NCBI GenBank assembly: GCA_902774055.1
Contig: CACYGX010000011.1
Coordinates: 1-64,000, forward strand
Length of the DNA stretch: 64,000 bases
Direction: 5' to 3'
From: an uncultured Bacteroidales bacterium
GTDB taxonomy: Bacteria > Bacteroidota > Bacteroidia > Bacteroidales > Muribaculaceae
A program made the position numbers and the translations under genes. This document shows, piece after piece, positions 47,060 through 55,901 of this stretch. Numbering within the stretch: the first letter of the stretch is position 1; each line of letters opens with the position of its first letter. The notes below the pieces were generated by a model. It saw only the letters and a program-made list of their open reading frames with translations. It ran no database searches and was not told the DNA's origin.

Positions 47060-49740
47060 TAGCGTCCGTTTTGAGCAATCAGTTCTTTCACATGGCCATT
47101 AAACTCATTAGCCTTCATTAACTGCTCGATGGTCATGTGCATGCGATAGCGCCAGTAGTGGCGGGGATTGGCGGGGATGTTGATGCGTTCGGCGTCGGCA
47201 TCGGCCAGTCGCATTTTCTCATCGATAGCGAGCCAGTCTTGCAACGAGAGCAGGCACAGCATCGACGGACATGCCAGGTGAGCGCGCACGATGTCGTCGG
47301 CCAGCCATCCGGGCAGCGGGTGCGGAGCGGCATCATTGCGCCACAACGAGGTGTTGTAGTACTCCTGGGTGCGGTCCCAGTCTTCTTCCCACCACTGCCT
47401 CAACGTGGGCATGTCGTGGGTCGAGATGGTGGCGACGCTGCGATAGGGGTTGGCATTGAGGTTGCCGAACTTGATGTGGTTGTCCTTGGGCATCGATTGG
47501 ATTTCGAGGCTCAAGATGCGCAACTCATTCATTACCCATGCCACACAGTCGGGCACCATGCCCAAGTCCTCGGCGCAAACGAGCATGCGGGTTGCCTGAA
47601 CCAGCTTGGGCAGTTTCTTCATCGCCTCGTGATACCAGAAGTCGTTGTTGCGACGATAGTAGTACTCGTTGTAGAGCTTGTTGAAGGCAGCCTTGTCGTT
47701 GTCGTAGAGGGCCTCATAGATGAAGTCGAACTGTACCGAGATGCGCGGATGGAACAATGCGGGGTTCTTGCGGTCGCGCACGAACAGTACATCGCTGATG
47801 AGTGCATACAAGCCATCCCTGATCCACTTGTCATCATCGCTGTTTTTACCCTGGAAGGCGGCTTCCACCTTGCGTTGGGTGTCATATTCGGGCTTCATGC
47901 GGTAGATGTCGTCATGAACGCGCTCAACATATTTCTCGCGAACGGTGTCGGCCCACTTGCCAAAGATGCGGTCAAGCACCCAATCGGCAATGAACGGTTC
48001 GGTCATCAGCTGCTCCTGGAAGTTGAGGCCGTAGCTGCGGATTTCCTGGGCGCTCATGCCCTGGGAGGGGGAGAATTGGCCAAGCAGACCATGGACAGCG
48101 TTGATAGGAATCTCCCAAATGCGGAAGAAACCGAGCACGTGGTCGATGCGGTAGGCGTCGAAGTACTGCGACATCTTGCGGAAGCGCTTTACCCACCACT
48201 GGCAACCGTCACTGAGCATCACGTCCCAGTTGTAGGTCGGGAATCCCCAGTTCTGGCCGTTGGTCGAGAATGCATCGGGTGGGGCACCTGCCTGGCCGTT
48301 GAGGTTGAAGTACTTGGGCTCAACCCACGCCTCTACACTGTCGCGGCTGATGCCGATGGGGATATCACCCTTGAGGATGACGTGCTTGCTCTGGGCATGC
48401 TCGTGGGCTGCGTGCATCTGCTTGTCGAGATAGAACTGGATGTAGTACCACAGGGCAACGTCCTTGAAGGCCTTGGTGCGCGGATTGGACATCGCAGCCC
48501 GCTCTTCGTCGCTGAAGGTGTGGTTCGAGGGCCACTTGGAGAACGTTGATGTGCCATACAGGTCACGGTAGTGGCAGAAAGCAGCATAGGGTACCAGCCA
48601 ATCCTGGTTGGCACTGAAGAACGCCTTGAATTCGTCGCTCTTGAGAACTTCGGCACCTTCCTGTTCAAACAGGAGCTTCATGTATTCGCGCTTGGCGTTG
48701 TTCACGCGCTCATAGTCGATTTGCGGCAGGGCATTCAGCTCCTTGCGCAGTTTCTCAAACTCAGCAGCCTGTTTCTTGTCGGCGAGTTTGGGCAGTTGGC
48801 GCAGGTCCATGTACTGCGGATGCAGGGCATAGATGCTGATGCTGTTGTAAGGATAGCTGTCGCTCCAGGTGTGGGTGATGGTCGTGTCGTTGATGGGCAA
48901 TACCTGCAGGGCGCGCTGACCCGTGCTAGCCACCCAATCCACCATCAGTTTGAGGTCGCCAAAGTCGCCCACGCCGAAGCTACCCTCGCTGCGAAGCGAG
49001 AAGATGGGGACCACGGTACCCGCGAGCTTGACGGGATACAGCGGGAAGTAGGCCTGCGACAACTCGTAGATGGTGTGTTCGCCGTCCTTGAGCACGGGCA
49101 GCAAGACGGTGCGGTTGTCGCCCGTTTCCCAGATGATGGGGTTTCCCTTGCCGCCGAGGATGACGAACTTGAACTCAATAAACGCCTTCTTGAACGCTGC
49201 CGGGTCAAGCGAGATGCACCACTCGTTGTGGTTATGCTCGGTCATCTTCAAGGCCTTGCTCTCGTTCCAGTCGCCCAGGGTGGGCTCGTTGCCGATGATG
49301 GCAAGCGTCTCGCCGGTGCGCAGTTGGGGAGCACGGACCTTGAGTTGTACGCTGGACGGAGATTTGGCCTTGGGGACGGCCTGGTGCTTGCGCAGGGCGA
49401 CACAATCGGTAAATGCCGAGCTGTACAGGTAACTGTCGTCGGGAATGTCATTCCAGTGGTCGTAGGTGATATAGCGGGTCGCCTTAGCGGCATTCAGGTC
49501 AAGGCGGTGGGCAACTACCATCCACTCGTGGCGCACTTCACGGCCATCACGTTCCACGCTATAGAAATAATTGATGTGTCCTGCCCGTGCGGGAACATCC
49601 AGGTCACATTTCCACGACTTGTCATTCGCGGGTTTCATGACATGGCGGCTGACAACCTCGATTGCCTCTTGGTCCATGACATTGATAACCAGATTCTCAC
49701 CATAGATGGTGCTATACTCTACATTAAATCTTACTTTCAT
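47059..49740 (-). CDS. malQ: 4-alpha-glucanotransferase (GH77) with N-terminal CBM20 domains
   Basis: The protein has 893 residues without a signal peptide. Two CBM20-like starch-binding domains are at about 1-110 and 125-235 (TLAIIGNEPTLGDWNESKALKM). The GH77 amylomaltase domain follows from about 240 (VVPIFSLRSEGSFGVGDFGD). Catalytic residues are the Asp in YRIDHVLGFF (about 531), the Glu in CAEDLGMVP (about 721) and the Asp in STHDMPTLRQWW (about 776). It transfers maltodextrin segments in the cytoplasm. The CBM20-GH77 layout resembles plant DPE2 and is typical of Bacteroidota. Between the transporter and pullulanase genes. Confidence 0.92.
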   Translation of the reverse strand: MKVRFNVEYSTIYGENLVINVMDQEAIEVVSRHVMKPANDKSWKCDLDVPARAGHINYFYSVERDGREVRHEWMVVAHRLDLNAAKATRYITYDHWNDIPDDSYLYSSAFTDCVALRKHQAVPKAKSPSSVQLKVRAPQLRTGETLAIIGNEPTLGDWNESKALKMTEHNHNEWCISLDPAAFKKAFIEFKFVILGGKGNPIIWETGDNRTVLLPVLKDGEHTIYELSQAYFPLYPVKLAGTVVPIFSLRSEGSFGVGDFGDLKLMVDWVASTGQRALQVLPINDTTITHTWSDSYPYNSISIYALHPQYMDLRQLPKLADKKQAAEFEKLRKELNALPQIDYERVNNAKREYMKLLFEQEGAEVLKSDEFKAFFSANQDWLVPYAAFCHYRDLYGTSTFSKWPSNHTFSDEERAAMSNPRTKAFKDVALWYYIQFYLDKQMHAAHEHAQSKHVILKGDIPIGISRDSVEAWVEPKYFNLNGQAGAPPDAFSTNGQNWGFPTYNWDVMLSDGCQWWVKRFRKMSQYFDAYRIDHVLGFFRIWEIPINAVHGLLGQFSPSQGMSAQEIRSYGLNFQEQLMTEPFIADWVLDRIFGKWADTVREKYVERVHDDIYRMKPEYDTQRKVEAAFQGKNSDDDKWIRDGLYALISDVLFVRDRKNPALFHPRISVQFDFIYEALYDNDKAAFNKLYNEYYYRRNNDFWYHEAMKKLPKLVQATRMLVCAEDLGMVPDCVAWVMNELRILSLEIQSMPKDNHIKFGNLNANPYRSVATISTHDMPTLRQWWEEDWDRTQEYYNTSLWRNDAAPHPLPGWLADDIVRAHLACPSMLCLLSLQDWLAIDEKMRLADADAERINIPANPRHYWRYRMHMTIEQLMKANEFNGHVKELIAQNGR

Positions 49741-49782
49741 GATTGTAGTTATTAGACTTCAGACTTTACAGTCATTGGTTAT

Positions 49783-51114
49783 TTAGTTCTTGTGTTTCTT
49801 ATCCTCGATGATGAATACGCAACCTGCACCCACGATGAGCAGGATTCCTGCCAGCAGGAGCATGTTGCCCTGCACGCTGTTCATGGCAGCAAGCAGCAAG
49901 CCACCCAATGCGGCGGCAACGATCTGCGGAACGCAGATGGTGCAGTTGAACAGACCCAGTGCGGTGCCCATGCGGCTGCTGCCCTCAAAGGCGTTAGTCA
50001 CCATGGTAAACGGCATGGCGAGCATGGCGGCCCAGGCGAAACCGATGAGGAAGTAGGGCACAAACAGCATGTACTGGTTGTCGATATAGGGAACCATGGC
50101 GAAGCCGATACCACCGATAACGAGGCTCACGGCGTAGGCCAACTTGATGTTCTTGAATTGCGGCAACACAACGGCCCAGAGGACGCTGCCGATAGCCTGA
50201 ACGGCGAACAGGATGCCCACCCAGTTACCGGCTTTCTGATAACCCTCGCTGGCGGCATCGGTGGTCTTCCACACGGTGTCGGCAATGGTGCCGTTGGTGT
50301 AGGTCCACATGTACATGAAGGCTGCCCAGCAGAAGAACTGTACCAGACCCACCTCAAAGAACACCCTGATGGCATGCTTCTTCTGGGCGGGGCTCATCTC
50401 GGCCGAGGCCTGTTGGTCGGTAGCGCTCTCGGCATTGGCGGCAGCGTTAAACTCGGCCATTTGTTGGGGCGTATATTCCTTAACATGGCTGATGGTGTAG
50501 ATGACGCACAGGATCAAGATGGCGGCACCTACATAGAAGGACCACTTCACACTGTCGGGGACAACGCCCTCGGGGGCGATGTTGGCAATACCGATGGCCG
50601 TGAACAGGAACGGGAAGATGTAACCCACCAGCGAACCTGCGTTGCACAGGAACGACTGGATGCTGTAGGCTTTGGCCTTCTGTTTCTCGTTAACCATGTC
50701 GCCCACCATCATCTTGAAGGGCTGCATGGCCATGTTGATGCTCGTGTCAAGGAACATCAGGGCAATCAATCCAAAGGTCATTGCGCCGGCAATGGTCAAA
50801 CCGAAAGATCCCGCATTGGGCAGCAGGCACATCACGATGACGGCAGCAAGGGCGCCAATCAGCAGATAGGGAATGCGACGACCCCAGCGGCCCAACCACG
50901 TCTTGTCACTGAAGTAGCCTACAAGAGGTTGCACCACCATGCCCATCAACGGCGGAAGAATCCAGAAATAACTCAGGTTGTGAGGGTCGGCGCCCAGTGT
51001 CGCAAAGATGCGGCTGATGTTGGCACTCTGCAGCGCATAGGCGATCTGCACCCCGAAGAATCCGAAGCTGATGTTCCACAGCTGGTTGAATTTTAAATCA
51101 GGTTTAGTCTTCAT
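49783..51114 (-). CDS. MFS maltose/maltodextrin transporter (SLC45/GPH-like)
   Basis: A 443-residue inner-membrane protein with 12 predicted helices. After the second helix comes PLVGYFSDKTWLGRWGRRIPYLLIG, with the RWGRR motif of sucrose/maltose-type MFS carriers. DTSINMAMQPFKMMVGDMV and a central cytoplasmic loop (about 215-250) follow. It likely imports maltose or short maltodextrins from the periplasm in symport with protons. It is the first gene of an operon with GH77 and pullulanase, under a LacI-type operator and -7 box in the gap to ychF. Confidence 0.85.
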   Translation of the reverse strand: MKTKPDLKFNQLWNISFGFFGVQIAYALQSANISRIFATLGADPHNLSYFWILPPLMGMVVQPLVGYFSDKTWLGRWGRRIPYLLIGALAAVIVMCLLPNAGSFGLTIAGAMTFGLIALMFLDTSINMAMQPFKMMVGDMVNEKQKAKAYSIQSFLCNAGSLVGYIFPFLFTAIGIANIAPEGVVPDSVKWSFYVGAAILILCVIYTISHVKEYTPQQMAEFNAAANAESATDQQASAEMSPAQKKHAIRVFFEVGLVQFFCWAAFMYMWTYTNGTIADTVWKTTDAASEGYQKAGNWVGILFAVQAIGSVLWAVVLPQFKNIKLAYAVSLVIGGIGFAMVPYIDNQYMLFVPYFLIGFAWAAMLAMPFTMVTNAFEGSSRMGTALGLFNCTICVPQIVAAALGGLLLAAMNSVQGNMLLLAGILLIVGAGCVFIIEDKKHKN

Positions 51115-51174
51115 AATAATTGAGATATTTTATTGTTAAGTAATGATTTCTAAGGAATGGTTGATATTCACCTA

Positions 51175-51182
51175 CAAATATA
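51175..51182 (-). promoter_or_regulatory. -7 box of the transporter-GH77-pullulanase operon
   Basis: The minus strand reads TATATTTG, 60 bp upstream of the ATG. No -33 TTTG is visible. The operator at 51238 is 55 bp upstream. Confidence 0.7.
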
Positions 51183-51237
51183 ACGTAATATTGCCCTTTT
51201 GCTTTAATAATAATGTGACTTAGCCCCAAAAAATCAA

Positions 51238-51251
51238 TGCAACCGATTGCA
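51238..51251. promoter_or_regulatory. LacI-type operator upstream of the maltose transporter
   Basis: TGCAACCGATTGCA differs from the amylase operator at one central base. It lies 55 bp upstream of the transporter -7 box and 13 bp from the -33 of the divergent ychF promoter. Confidence 0.8.
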
Positions 51252-51264
51252 TTACCGCTTTCTG

Positions 51265-51296
51265 TTTGGAAGAGTGAGGGGAATTGTGTACCTTTG
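51265..51296 (+). promoter_or_regulatory. Complete promoter of ychF
   Basis: TTTG (51265-51268) and TACCTTTG (51289-51296) with 20 bp between, 32 bp upstream of the ATG. Confidence 0.75.
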
Positions 51297-51328
51297 CAGG
51301 CTGGAACATAAATAACAAAAGATAGACT

Positions 51329-52432
51329 ATGTCATTACAATGTGGAATCGTGGGGTTGCCCAATGTGGGAAAATCAACCCTGTTCAATTGCCTGTCGAAT
51401 GCCAAGGCGCAGTCGGCCAATTTCCCTTTCTGTACCATCGAGCCTAATGTGGGCGTGATCACTGTTCCCGACGAACGGCTCAACGAACTTGCCAAACTGG
51501 TGAATCCGGCGCGCATCGTCCCCACAACGGTCGAGATCGTCGATATCGCGGGTCTGGTCAAGGGTGCCAGCCGTGGCGAGGGCTTGGGTAACAAGTTCCT
51601 GGGCAACATTCGTGAGACTGATGCCATCATCCATGTGCTGCGTTGCTTTGATGACGACAACGTGACCCATGTTGACGGTACTGTGGACCCCGTACGCGAT
51701 AAGGAGGTGATAGACTTGGAGTTGCAGTTGCGTGACCTGGAAACCATCGAGAGCCGTATCAGCCGTGTGCAGAAACAGGCCCAGACTGGTGGTGACCGAG
51801 AGGCTAAGGCGCAATATGAGGTGCTCAAGCGCTACAAGGAAGCCCTGGAGCAGGGTCGCAGCGCCCGCACAGTAGAACTTGTCAATAAGGACGAGGAGAA
51901 AATCGCCCACGAGCTGTTCTTGCTGACCAATAAGCCCGTGTTGTACGTGTGCAATGTGGATGACAAGAGCGCCGTGAGCGGCAACGCCTATGTGGATGCT
52001 GTCCGCGAGGCCGTTAAGGACGAGAATGCTCAGATTCTTGTGGTTGCAGCCCAGACCGAGAGCGAGATTGCCGAGTTGGAGGACTATGAGGAGCGCCAGA
52101 TGTTCCTTGCCGAAATCGGCTTGGAGGAGAGTGGTGTGAACCGCATTATCAAGGCGGCCTACTCGCTGCTCAATCTTGAGACCTTCCTGACCGCTGGTCC
52201 CAAGGAGGTGCGTGCCTGGACCTATCGTCGCGGCAGCAAGGCTCCGCAGTGTGCCGGTGTGATCCACAGCGACTTTGAGCGTGGCTTCATCCGTGCCGAG
52301 ATCATCAAGTATGACGACTACATCCACTATGGCAGCGAGGCTGCTGTCAAGGAGGCCGGCAAGTTGCACATCGAGGGCAAGGAGTATGTCATGCAGGATG
52401 GCGACATCGTCGTGTTCCGCTTTAACGTGTGA
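51329..52432 (+). CDS. ychF: Redox-regulated ATPase YchF (OLA1 type)
   Basis: A 367-residue Obg-like GTPase-fold ATPase. G1 is GLPNVGKSTLF (about residues 8-18), G3 is DIAGLVKGASRGEGLGN, and a central coiled coil (about 125-190) and C-terminal TGS domain (about 280-365; EVRAWTYRRGSKAPQCAGVIHSDFERGFIRAE) are in place. YchF binds ribosomes and prefers ATP to GTP. It is a universal housekeeping gene. The divergent maltose operon shares its upstream region. Confidence 0.95.
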   Translation: MSLQCGIVGLPNVGKSTLFNCLSNAKAQSANFPFCTIEPNVGVITVPDERLNELAKLVNPARIVPTTVEIVDIAGLVKGASRGEGLGNKFLGNIRETDAIIHVLRCFDDDNVTHVDGTVDPVRDKEVIDLELQLRDLETIESRISRVQKQAQTGGDREAKAQYEVLKRYKEALEQGRSARTVELVNKDEEKIAHELFLLTNKPVLYVCNVDDKSAVSGNAYVDAVREAVKDENAQILVVAAQTESEIAELEDYEERQMFLAEIGLEESGVNRIIKAAYSLLNLETFLTAGPKEVRAWTYRRGSKAPQCAGVIHSDFERGFIRAEIIKYDDYIHYGSEAAVKEAGKLHIEGKEYVMQDGDIVVFRFNV

Positions 52433-52461
52433 TATAAGAGTTAGACTAAAGCCTTAAACCT

Positions 52462-53667
52462 ATGTCCCGAAGGGTACTGCTGGTCAATAAGTTCTATTAT
52501 CCCAGGGGTGGCGACTGCATCGTCGTCCTGAATACCGAGGCGCTGCTCCGTGACAACGGGGTGGAGGCAGAGGTGTTTGCCATGAAGTACCCCCAGAACC
52601 TGATGGCGCGCTATCAGGACATGTTTGCCAGCGAGGTTACTTTTGGTGGCGGTTTGGGCAATCAAGTCAGGGCGTTAAAACGCACATTGGGCTATGGTGA
52701 CGTGAGGGCGGGTTTTGAAGCCGTGCTCGATGAGTATAAGCCCGATGTAGTGCACCTGCACAACATCCACAGTTATCTCTCGCCCGTGATGGGCGAATTG
52801 GCTCACAAGCGCGGCATCAGGGTGGTGTGGACCTTGCACGACTACAAGTTGTTGTGCCCCCGCTATGACTGCCTGCTGGATGGCAAGCCCTGTGAGCGCT
52901 GTTTTAATGGTGGAAAGCATCATGTACTCTCTCACAGGTGTATGAAAGGCTCCCTGCCCGCTAGTGCTGTAGCGTGGGTGGAAGCCATGAAGTGGAATCG
53001 CCGCAAATTGGAGGATTTCACCGACGTGTTTGTGTGTCCCAGCGAGTTTATGGCAGCCAAGATGAGAGCGGGCGGTTTTGATCCCGCTAAAATCAAGGTG
53101 CTTAACAACGTCATCGATCCCGTCAAGTTTGAGCAGTACAAGGCTATAGACAAATCGGCTCCACACGGCGACTACTGTTGCTATGTGGGACGCCTCTCAC
53201 ACGAAAAGGGCGTTGACGACCTGCTGGAGGTGGCATCCCGGTTGCCTTATCGCCTCAAGGTCGCTGGCGGTGGACCGCTTGAAGAGGAGTTGCGGGCCAA
53301 GTACGCTTCATGTGGGAATATCGAGTTCCTGGGCATGCTCGATGCCGCGGGGGTTGTTAACGTGCTCACTGGAGCCAAGTTGTGCGTGATTCCCTCGCAA
53401 TGGTACGAGAACAATCCGCTGAGTGTGGTAGAGTCGTTGTGTGCTGGCACACCTGTGGCTGGCGCCCGCATTGGCGGAATTCCAGAGCTTATCAATAGCG
53501 AGAACGGTGTGGTGTTCCAGCCCTTTGACAAGGAAGCCCTCTCGGCCGCGATTACCTCATCGATGGCTCGGGAGTGGGATCATCAGGGTATTGCCAACAA
53601 TGCGCTCGAGCGGTTTGGCTTCAAGTCGCATCTGGACTCTTTGCTGCACGATATTTATTGTTTTTAA
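52462..53667 (+). CDS. Glycosyltransferase family 4 protein
   Basis: A 401-residue GT-B enzyme. RVLLVNKFYYPRGG starts the N-terminal Rossmann domain. A Cys-rich segment, CPRYDCLLDGKPCERC, at about 134-149 is shared by one GT4 subfamily. The C-terminal domain has YVGRLSHEKGVDDLL, the IPSQWYENNPLSVVESL region with the donor-binding Glu, and GIPELI. The sugar donor and acceptor are unknown. It starts 29 bp after ychF and opens a surface-polysaccharide cluster that runs to the right window edge. Confidence 0.85.
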   Translation: MSRRVLLVNKFYYPRGGDCIVVLNTEALLRDNGVEAEVFAMKYPQNLMARYQDMFASEVTFGGGLGNQVRALKRTLGYGDVRAGFEAVLDEYKPDVVHLHNIHSYLSPVMGELAHKRGIRVVWTLHDYKLLCPRYDCLLDGKPCERCFNGGKHHVLSHRCMKGSLPASAVAWVEAMKWNRRKLEDFTDVFVCPSEFMAAKMRAGGFDPAKIKVLNNVIDPVKFEQYKAIDKSAPHGDYCCYVGRLSHEKGVDDLLEVASRLPYRLKVAGGGPLEEELRAKYASCGNIEFLGMLDAAGVVNVLTGAKLCVIPSQWYENNPLSVVESLCAGTPVAGARIGGIPELINSENGVVFQPFDKEALSAAITSSMAREWDHQGIANNALERFGFKSHLDSLLHDIYCF

Positions 53668-53748
53668 TAATTTATGTTTTTTTTAGCTTTACACAATATT
53701 TTACGATAATAATAGTTAAATAGGTGTAGAAGCTTATTGACGATAGCG

Positions 53749-54756
53749 ATGAAGAATGTGATTCAGGGTAGTTTGATCACGACTTTCAGGTGCAATGCGC
53801 AGTGTAACATGTGCAATATCTGGAAGTTCCAGACTAATCCTAACGAAGAAATAGACGCCTCCTATTATGAGAAACTGCCTGCGGGGTTGCGCATCAACAT
53901 CACGGGTGGTGAGCCCACATTGCGTCGTGATATCGATAAGATTTTTGAGATTCTCTACCCGAAGTCCAGTCTTCTTGAACTGAGCACCAACGGTTACAAT
54001 ACGGCTAAAATCGTTGAACTTGCCAACAAGTATCCCAATATCCTGATTCGTGTAAGTGTCGAGGGCCTGCCCAAGATCAATGATGCAAAACGCGGAATTA
54101 AGGACGGTTTTGACCATGCATTGCGCACCATCCTGGAACTGAAGAAGACCAAGTGCAAAAACATCGGTTTCTCGGTGGTTATTTCGCCCGATAACTACGA
54201 TGATTTGCTGTATCTCTACGACTTGTGCGTGGCACTCGATGTGGAACTGGGCAATAGCGCAGTGCACAACTCGTGGTATTTCCACAAGGAAGATAACCAG
54301 ATCGAGAGCGAGAAAGCCCTGGAGCAGCATGAACGGTTTGTCAAGGCCTTGCTCACCAGTAAGCGTCGCCATCTCAAGGATCGCTTGAAGGACTACGGAC
54401 GTGCCTATTTCAACCGCTCTATCCACCGCCGCTTGCGTGGTGATACCGACGAGTATCGTCCGCCTTGTGGCGCCCTCACCGACTTCTTCTTTATCGACCC
54501 TTGGGGTAACGTTACTCCGTGTAACGGTAGCAGTGAGGAGTGGAAATTAGGTAATATCAAGGATGACACGCTCGAGAACATCCTGTCCAGTGACAAGGCC
54601 CGTGAGGCTATGGAAAAGGTGCGCAACTGTAAGCGCAACTGCACCTTTATCGTCACCGAGCGTCACGACATGGTGCGTCGTCCCTGGGTGCCCATCATGT
54701 GGATTCTCAAGAACAAGTGGCGCATCCGCAAGGGCCAAGATATCTGCTGGGACTAA
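53749..54756 (+). CDS. Radical SAM protein with SPASM-like C-terminus
   Basis: About 335 residues from the ATG at 53749 (a TTG four codons upstream is possible). The 4Fe-4S cluster motif is C15-x3-C19-x2-C22 (TTFRCNAQCNMCNIW), followed by INITGGEPTLRRDI and LSTNGY. The C-terminal part, PPCGALTDFFFIDPWGNVTPC with further Cys residues in NCKRNC, resembles a SPASM auxiliary cluster domain. It sits between two glycosyltransferases, so a sugar- or lipid-linked substrate is possible, but the reaction is unknown. No small precursor peptide gene was seen. Confidence 0.82.
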   Translation: MKNVIQGSLITTFRCNAQCNMCNIWKFQTNPNEEIDASYYEKLPAGLRINITGGEPTLRRDIDKIFEILYPKSSLLELSTNGYNTAKIVELANKYPNILIRVSVEGLPKINDAKRGIKDGFDHALRTILELKKTKCKNIGFSVVISPDNYDDLLYLYDLCVALDVELGNSAVHNSWYFHKEDNQIESEKALEQHERFVKALLTSKRRHLKDRLKDYGRAYFNRSIHRRLRGDTDEYRPPCGALTDFFFIDPWGNVTPCNGSSEEWKLGNIKDDTLENILSSDKAREAMEKVRNCKRNCTFIVTERHDMVRRPWVPIMWILKNKWRIRKGQDICWD

Positions 54757-54765
54757 CTCCTTCGA

Positions 54766-54797
54766 GTTAATAGTTAATAGAGAATAGTTAATAGTTG
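54766..54797. repeat. Tandem heptamer array (GTTAATA type)
   Basis: GTTAATA, GTTAATA, GAGAATA and GTTAATA in tandem, then GTT, in the gap between the radical SAM gene and a glycosyltransferase. No gene is enclosed. Confidence 0.8.
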
Positions 54798-54834
54798 GGC
54801 TCACGCATTCAACTTTAACCTTTAAACTGAAAAA

Positions 54835-55899
54835 ATGAAGGCGATAGCGGTTATCGGCACGCGCGGTTTCCCTGGCATTCAGGGTGGCGTTGAGTCTCAC
54901 TGCTATCATTTATATACCCACATGAAGGATGTCCGCGTGAGGGTGTACCGCCGCCGGTCATATCTTACCGACCAATCTCAACAGTCTTTCCCCAACATCG
55001 AGTTTGTAGACTTGCCTTCGACCCGTATCAAGGGTTTCGAGGCTGTGTGGCACACCTTGCTGGCTGCGCTTCACATCATGTTTCATCGTCCCGATGTGGT
55101 TCATATCCACAACATCGGGCCGGGCATGTTCGCCCCCTTGCTGCGTCTTGTGGGGCTGCCTGTGGTGCTGACATACCACAGCCCCAACTATGAGCACGCC
55201 AAGTGGAGTGCGCCTGCCCGATGGTTGCTGCGCCAGTGTGAGCGCATCTCCCTCAGCAGCAGCAACCGCGTGATTTTTGTCAACAAGTACCAGATGGAGA
55301 AGTGCGGAGCCCTTGACAAGAGCGTTTTCATCCCCAACGGCATCGATACAGTTAGCCGTAGCACCTCAACCTCGTTCCTCGACAAGCATGGTATCCGTCA
55401 AGGTGAATATCTGCTTGCCGTGGGGCGTCTCACACCCGAGAAGGGCCTGGAATACCTCGTCGAGGCCGCCAACCGTCTGCCCCAAGTGCAGCAAGTGGTC
55501 ATCGCTGGAGCCAGCGACCACGACAGCGCTTACCGCGAACTGTTGGAACGCTTAGATGTCAATAACAAAGTCATTTTCACGGGATTTACCAGCGGGGAGG
55601 ACTTGCGCCAGCTCTACAGCCATGCCCGAGCCTTGGTCTTGCCGTCGGTCAACGAGGGTTTCCCGATGGTGTTGCTTGAGGCCATGGCCTATGGTCTGCC
55701 TATCCTGTGCAGCGATATCCCCGGCACCCGCCAGGTCGATTTGCCCGAGCAGGACTATTTTACTGTGAAAGACGTCGATTCGCTGTGTGCTGTCATTACC
55801 CGCATGCTAGCGACTCCCAGCATCGCCCAGCACTACGACCTGGAACAATACGACTGGAATACCATTGCGGCACAGACCGCTTCAATCCTCACCAAATAA
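54835..55899 (+). CDS. Glycosyltransferase family 4 protein
   Basis: A 354-residue GT-B protein. IAVIGTRGFPGIQGGVESHC at the N-terminus is the classic start of GT4 rhamnosyl/galactosyl-type transferases of polysaccharide clusters. VVLTYHSPNYEHAKWS, YLLAVGRLTPEKGLEYLVEA and LPSVNEGFPMVLLEAMAYG (with the EX7E-type Glu residues) follow. It is cytoplasmic, using a nucleotide sugar and probably a lipid-linked acceptor. Its stop at 55899 is 2 bp from the end of the decayed CotH gene on the other strand. Confidence 0.88.
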   Translation: MKAIAVIGTRGFPGIQGGVESHCYHLYTHMKDVRVRVYRRRSYLTDQSQQSFPNIEFVDLPSTRIKGFEAVWHTLLAALHIMFHRPDVVHIHNIGPGMFAPLLRLVGLPVVLTYHSPNYEHAKWSAPARWLLRQCERISLSSSNRVIFVNKYQMEKCGALDKSVFIPNGIDTVSRSTSTSFLDKHGIRQGEYLLAVGRLTPEKGLEYLVEAANRLPQVQQVVIAGASDHDSAYRELLERLDVNNKVIFTGFTSGEDLRQLYSHARALVLPSVNEGFPMVLLEAMAYGLPILCSDIPGTRQVDLPEQDYFTVKDVDSLCAVITRMLATPSIAQHYDLEQYDWNTIAAQTASILTK

Positions 55900-55901
55900 T
55901 A

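Noticed and set aside
47137-48549. Long plus-strand open frame of about 470 codons antisense to the GH77 gene
   Set aside because: It is a shadow of malQ in a GC-rich codon frame. The composition is Val/Leu/His-rich with no recognisable domain, and GH77 catalytic motifs are intact on the other strand.
48571-51096. Plus-strand frames of about 390 and 430 codons opposite GH77 and the MFS transporter
   Set aside because: Shadow frames rich in Gly/His/Val, without start signals or domains.
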